NCBI GenBank assembly: GCA_020161665.1
Contig: JAIUPA010000017.1
Span: 1-64,000 of the forward strand
Reading direction: 5' to 3'
From: Pseudomonadota bacterium
GTDB lineage: Bacteria > Pseudomonadota > Alphaproteobacteria > Rhizobiales > Rhizobiaceae
DNA length: 64,000 nucleotides
The translations under genes and the position numbers were made by a program. Shown here piece after piece: positions 61,953 to 64,000 of the stretch. Below the pieces are notes generated by a model. That model made no database searches and was not told where the DNA came from. It was given only the letters and a program-made list of their open reading frames with translations. Positions within the stretch are counted from its first letter, which is position 1; every line of letters starts with the position of its first letter.

Positions 61953-64000
61953 ATGACAATGATGTTGAAATTGGCAAGACGGGCGATTGCGCTTCTGTTG
62001 GCAACGGTTCTCACCGTTCAACCAGCCATTTTGCATGCGGGCGACATCATCAACGTGCAGCCGGATACGGCGCGCCCGCGTGTGGACCAGTCTTACAACG
62101 GCACGACCGTCCTTAACATCGCCACGCCGAATGCTGCCGGTGTCTCGCATGATGTCTACTCGCGCTTTGTCGCGAATGATCTGATCCTCAACAACTCTGC
62201 GACCAATGTCAGCACCCAGCTGGGCGGCTGGATTGAGGGCAACCCGAACCTGAGGCCGGGTCAGGCCGCCTCGCTGTGGATCGGTGAGGTCGTCGGCGCC
62301 AGCCAGACCCAGTTGAACGGCATTCTGGAGGTGGCGGGTCCCCGTATGGATGTGGTGCTGGCCAACGAGCAGGGCATCGTCTGCAATGGCTGTGGCTTCA
62401 TCAACACCGGGCGCACGACGCTGACGACCGGCGTACCGCGCTTTTCCGCATCGGGCGCGCTGGAAGGATTCGATGTTCGTCAGGGCAAGGTGACGATTGG
62501 GGCGGGCGGGCTGAACCCGGAAAGCCGCGTGGCGCTTAACGACACGTCGCGGGTGGATATTCTGGCCCGCGCCGCAGTGATCTACGGCAAGATGCGCGCC
62601 GACGGGCTGAATGTCGTCACCGGCCCCAATGCTGTTGATTACAACTGGACCTACGATCCGGCGACAGGCGCTGTGACCGGCGTCACCCCGATTTCCGGCA
62701 GTGGCGCGCCCCCTGCCCTCGCCGTTGATGTTTCGGCGCTCGGCGGCATGTATGCCAACGCCATCCAGATGGTGGCAACGGAAGCGGGCGTGGGCGTGCG
62801 CATGGACGGCCAGATGGCCTCCAGCACGAACATCGCGCTTTCCGCCAAGGGCCAGCTCAGTCTCGGTGCCACTTCCAACGTCAAGGCCCGCAACAAGGTC
62901 ATCATCCGCAACGACGGGCCGTTGCAGCTCGAAGGCTCGATCACATCCGAGCAGGGCGATCTGGTCGATCTGCGCACATCCGCCGGTGCGATGCAGGTCA
63001 GCGGTCAGGTCTCGGGCGGCGAAATCCGTCTGGAAAGCGTCGGCCCGGCTGAAATTTCCGCCGCGATGGCCGCGCAAGGCGCACTTGGCATCCGCTCGAC
63101 CGGCGACACGGTGACGATTGCCAGCGCAGCCTCGCTCAAGGGCCAATCCGTGACCGTGGCGGCCGCAAAATCCGTCACCACCCATGGTACGCTAAACGCC
63201 ACGACGGCGCTTACCGTTCAAGCCGCCGATGGCGCGCTCTCCGGCACGGGAACACTGTCCGGCGACACTGTCACCCTTCAATCCAGCGGCAGCGTCAGCA
63301 ATTCCGGCATCGTTACGGCGAAGACCGATCTTACCATTTCCGCCAATGCAATCACCAATACCGGCGCCATGATGGCCGGGCGGGACATCGCCCTTTACGC
63401 CGACAACATTGAGAACATCGGCGGGGCCATCTGGGCCAACCGCGACATCGCACTGGCCGCGAGCGTCGGACTAGCTTCCGCCACCAGCGTGACGAACCGC
63501 AATGGCCGGATCGAGGCGTTTCAGGGCGACCTGACGATCCGCGCCGAGACGGTCACCAATGAGGGCACAGCCCCGACCATCTCGCAAAGCCAGATTACCC
63601 GCTGGCTGGAAACGGCAACCGCCGGGCCGCTGGCGCCAGCCGAGGAAATCGTCAAGCTGGTCGATCCCGCCTATCTCGGGGCCGATGGCAAGATCCTGCC
63701 CGCTTATGCCGATGACTACACCGCGCTGTGGACCGGGCTTCTGGGCGGCGGCGCGCTTTCCGCTGACGCGCTTTCCATCATGAAAAGCGCAGTCCTGACG
63801 GCTGACGGTTCTGCGGTGGCGAGCGATTTCGTCGGCATGTGGAACAATATGGTGGCGCGCGCCAATGAGGACGGTACGGCCAGCCCGGCCGATGCCGTGC
63901 GTGACCTCGCCCTATCCAGCATCTTCGACCTTGCCGGCAAGGTGAAGCCGCAATATGCCGCTGCCTATGCCGAACTGTGGGACACCCTGGCCTCGGGCGG
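61953..64000 (+). CDS. TpsA filamentous haemagglutinin-like exoprotein (5' part)
   Basis: The frame is open from 61953 to the window edge (682 codons shown), so this is only the N-terminal part of a large exoprotein. Signal sequence: KLARRAIALLLATVLTVQPA. The TPS domain has the hallmark GNPNLRPGQAASLWIGEVV and NEQGIVCNGCGFINTGR, then many beta-helix repeat-like turns (ITNTGAMMAGRDIALYADNI, VTNRNGRIEAFQGDLTIR). The CNGC pair is conserved in TPS domains. It is recognised by TpsB at 60164-61867. Its role (adhesin, contact toxin or other) depends on a C terminus not seen here. Confidence 0.93.
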   Translation, partial: MTMMLKLARRAIALLLATVLTVQPAILHAGDIINVQPDTARPRVDQSYNGTTVLNIATPNAAGVSHDVYSRFVANDLILNNSATNVSTQLGGWIEGNPNLRPGQAASLWIGEVVGASQTQLNGILEVAGPRMDVVLANEQGIVCNGCGFINTGRTTLTTGVPRFSASGALEGFDVRQGKVTIGAGGLNPESRVALNDTSRVDILARAAVIYGKMRADGLNVVTGPNAVDYNWTYDPATGAVTGVTPISGSGAPPALAVDVSALGGMYANAIQMVATEAGVGVRMDGQMASSTNIALSAKGQLSLGATSNVKARNKVIIRNDGPLQLEGSITSEQGDLVDLRTSAGAMQVSGQVSGGEIRLESVGPAEISAAMAAQGALGIRSTGDTVTIASAASLKGQSVTVAAAKSVTTHGTLNATTALTVQAADGALSGTGTLSGDTVTLQSSGSVSNSGIVTAKTDLTISANAITNTGAMMAGRDIALYADNIENIGGAIWANRDIALAASVGLASATSVTNRNGRIEAFQGDLTIRAETVTNEGTAPTISQSQITRWLETATAGPLAPAEEIVKLVDPAYLGADGKILPAYADDYTALWTGLLGGGALSADALSIMKSAVLTADGSAVASDFVGMWNNMVARANEDGTASPADAVRDLALSSIFDLAGKVKPQYAAAYAELWDTLASG

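Overview
The window reads as chromosome of a GC-rich alphaproteobacterium, most likely in the Hyphomicrobiales (Rhizobiales). That rests on gene content: IalB-type protein, rhizobial-style palindromic intergenic repeats, GlxA-type AraC regulator, and many small basic proteins near a cold-shock gene. The species cannot be named from sequence alone.

Left end (1-12.2 kb): a CRISPR array of 50 repeats and 49 spacers, followed by a leader and a complete type I-C cas operon (cas3-cas5-cas8c-cas7-cas4-cas1-cas2). All are read leftward. A Phd/VapC-type toxin-antitoxin pair lies divergent to cas3. The array holds duplicated spacers, one spacer pair differing at a seed position, and several spacers with internal inverted repeats.

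12-19 kb: a leftward operon for a Dpp/Opp-type peptide importer and an M24 Xaa-Pro peptidase. 19-27 kb: a GGDEF/EAL protein, a type II (mitochondrial-like) sulfide:quinone reductase with a Tat-type leader, an AhpC/AhpF peroxide pair, and a cysteine hydrolase with a GlxA-like regulator.

27.5-33 kb: a cold-shock gene, five small uncharacterised proteins, two transglutaminase-like proteins and a heavy-metal P-type ATPase. 33.5-39.7 kb: a two-subunit Na+/solute (acetate-type) symporter followed by a cNMP/CBS/DUF294 protein, an unknown membrane-anchored protein and a membrane-anchored DEDDh exonuclease.

39.9-50.5 kb: the most unusual metabolic block. A nine-gene leftward operon combines a saccharopine-dehydrogenase-like protein, a polar amino-acid ABC transporter, DapA-like and DapB-like enzymes, an aldehyde dehydrogenase and a three-part flavin amino-acid/opine dehydrogenase. 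A LysR regulator and the solute-binding protein lie divergently. The DapB-like protein has Tyr at the catalytic His position.

50.9-56 kb: a globin-coupled chemoreceptor, an amidase, an LLM-class flavin oxidoreductase and a small unknown. 56.1-58.4 kb: an AAA ATPase (DUF4143 type) between two inverted remnants of one IS6-like element, with three promoter-proximal repeats spaced exactly 22 bp. 58.8-64 kb: Sel1-repeat protein, IalB-like protein, TpsB transporter and the start of a large TpsA exoprotein, a two-partner secretion locus cut by the window edge.
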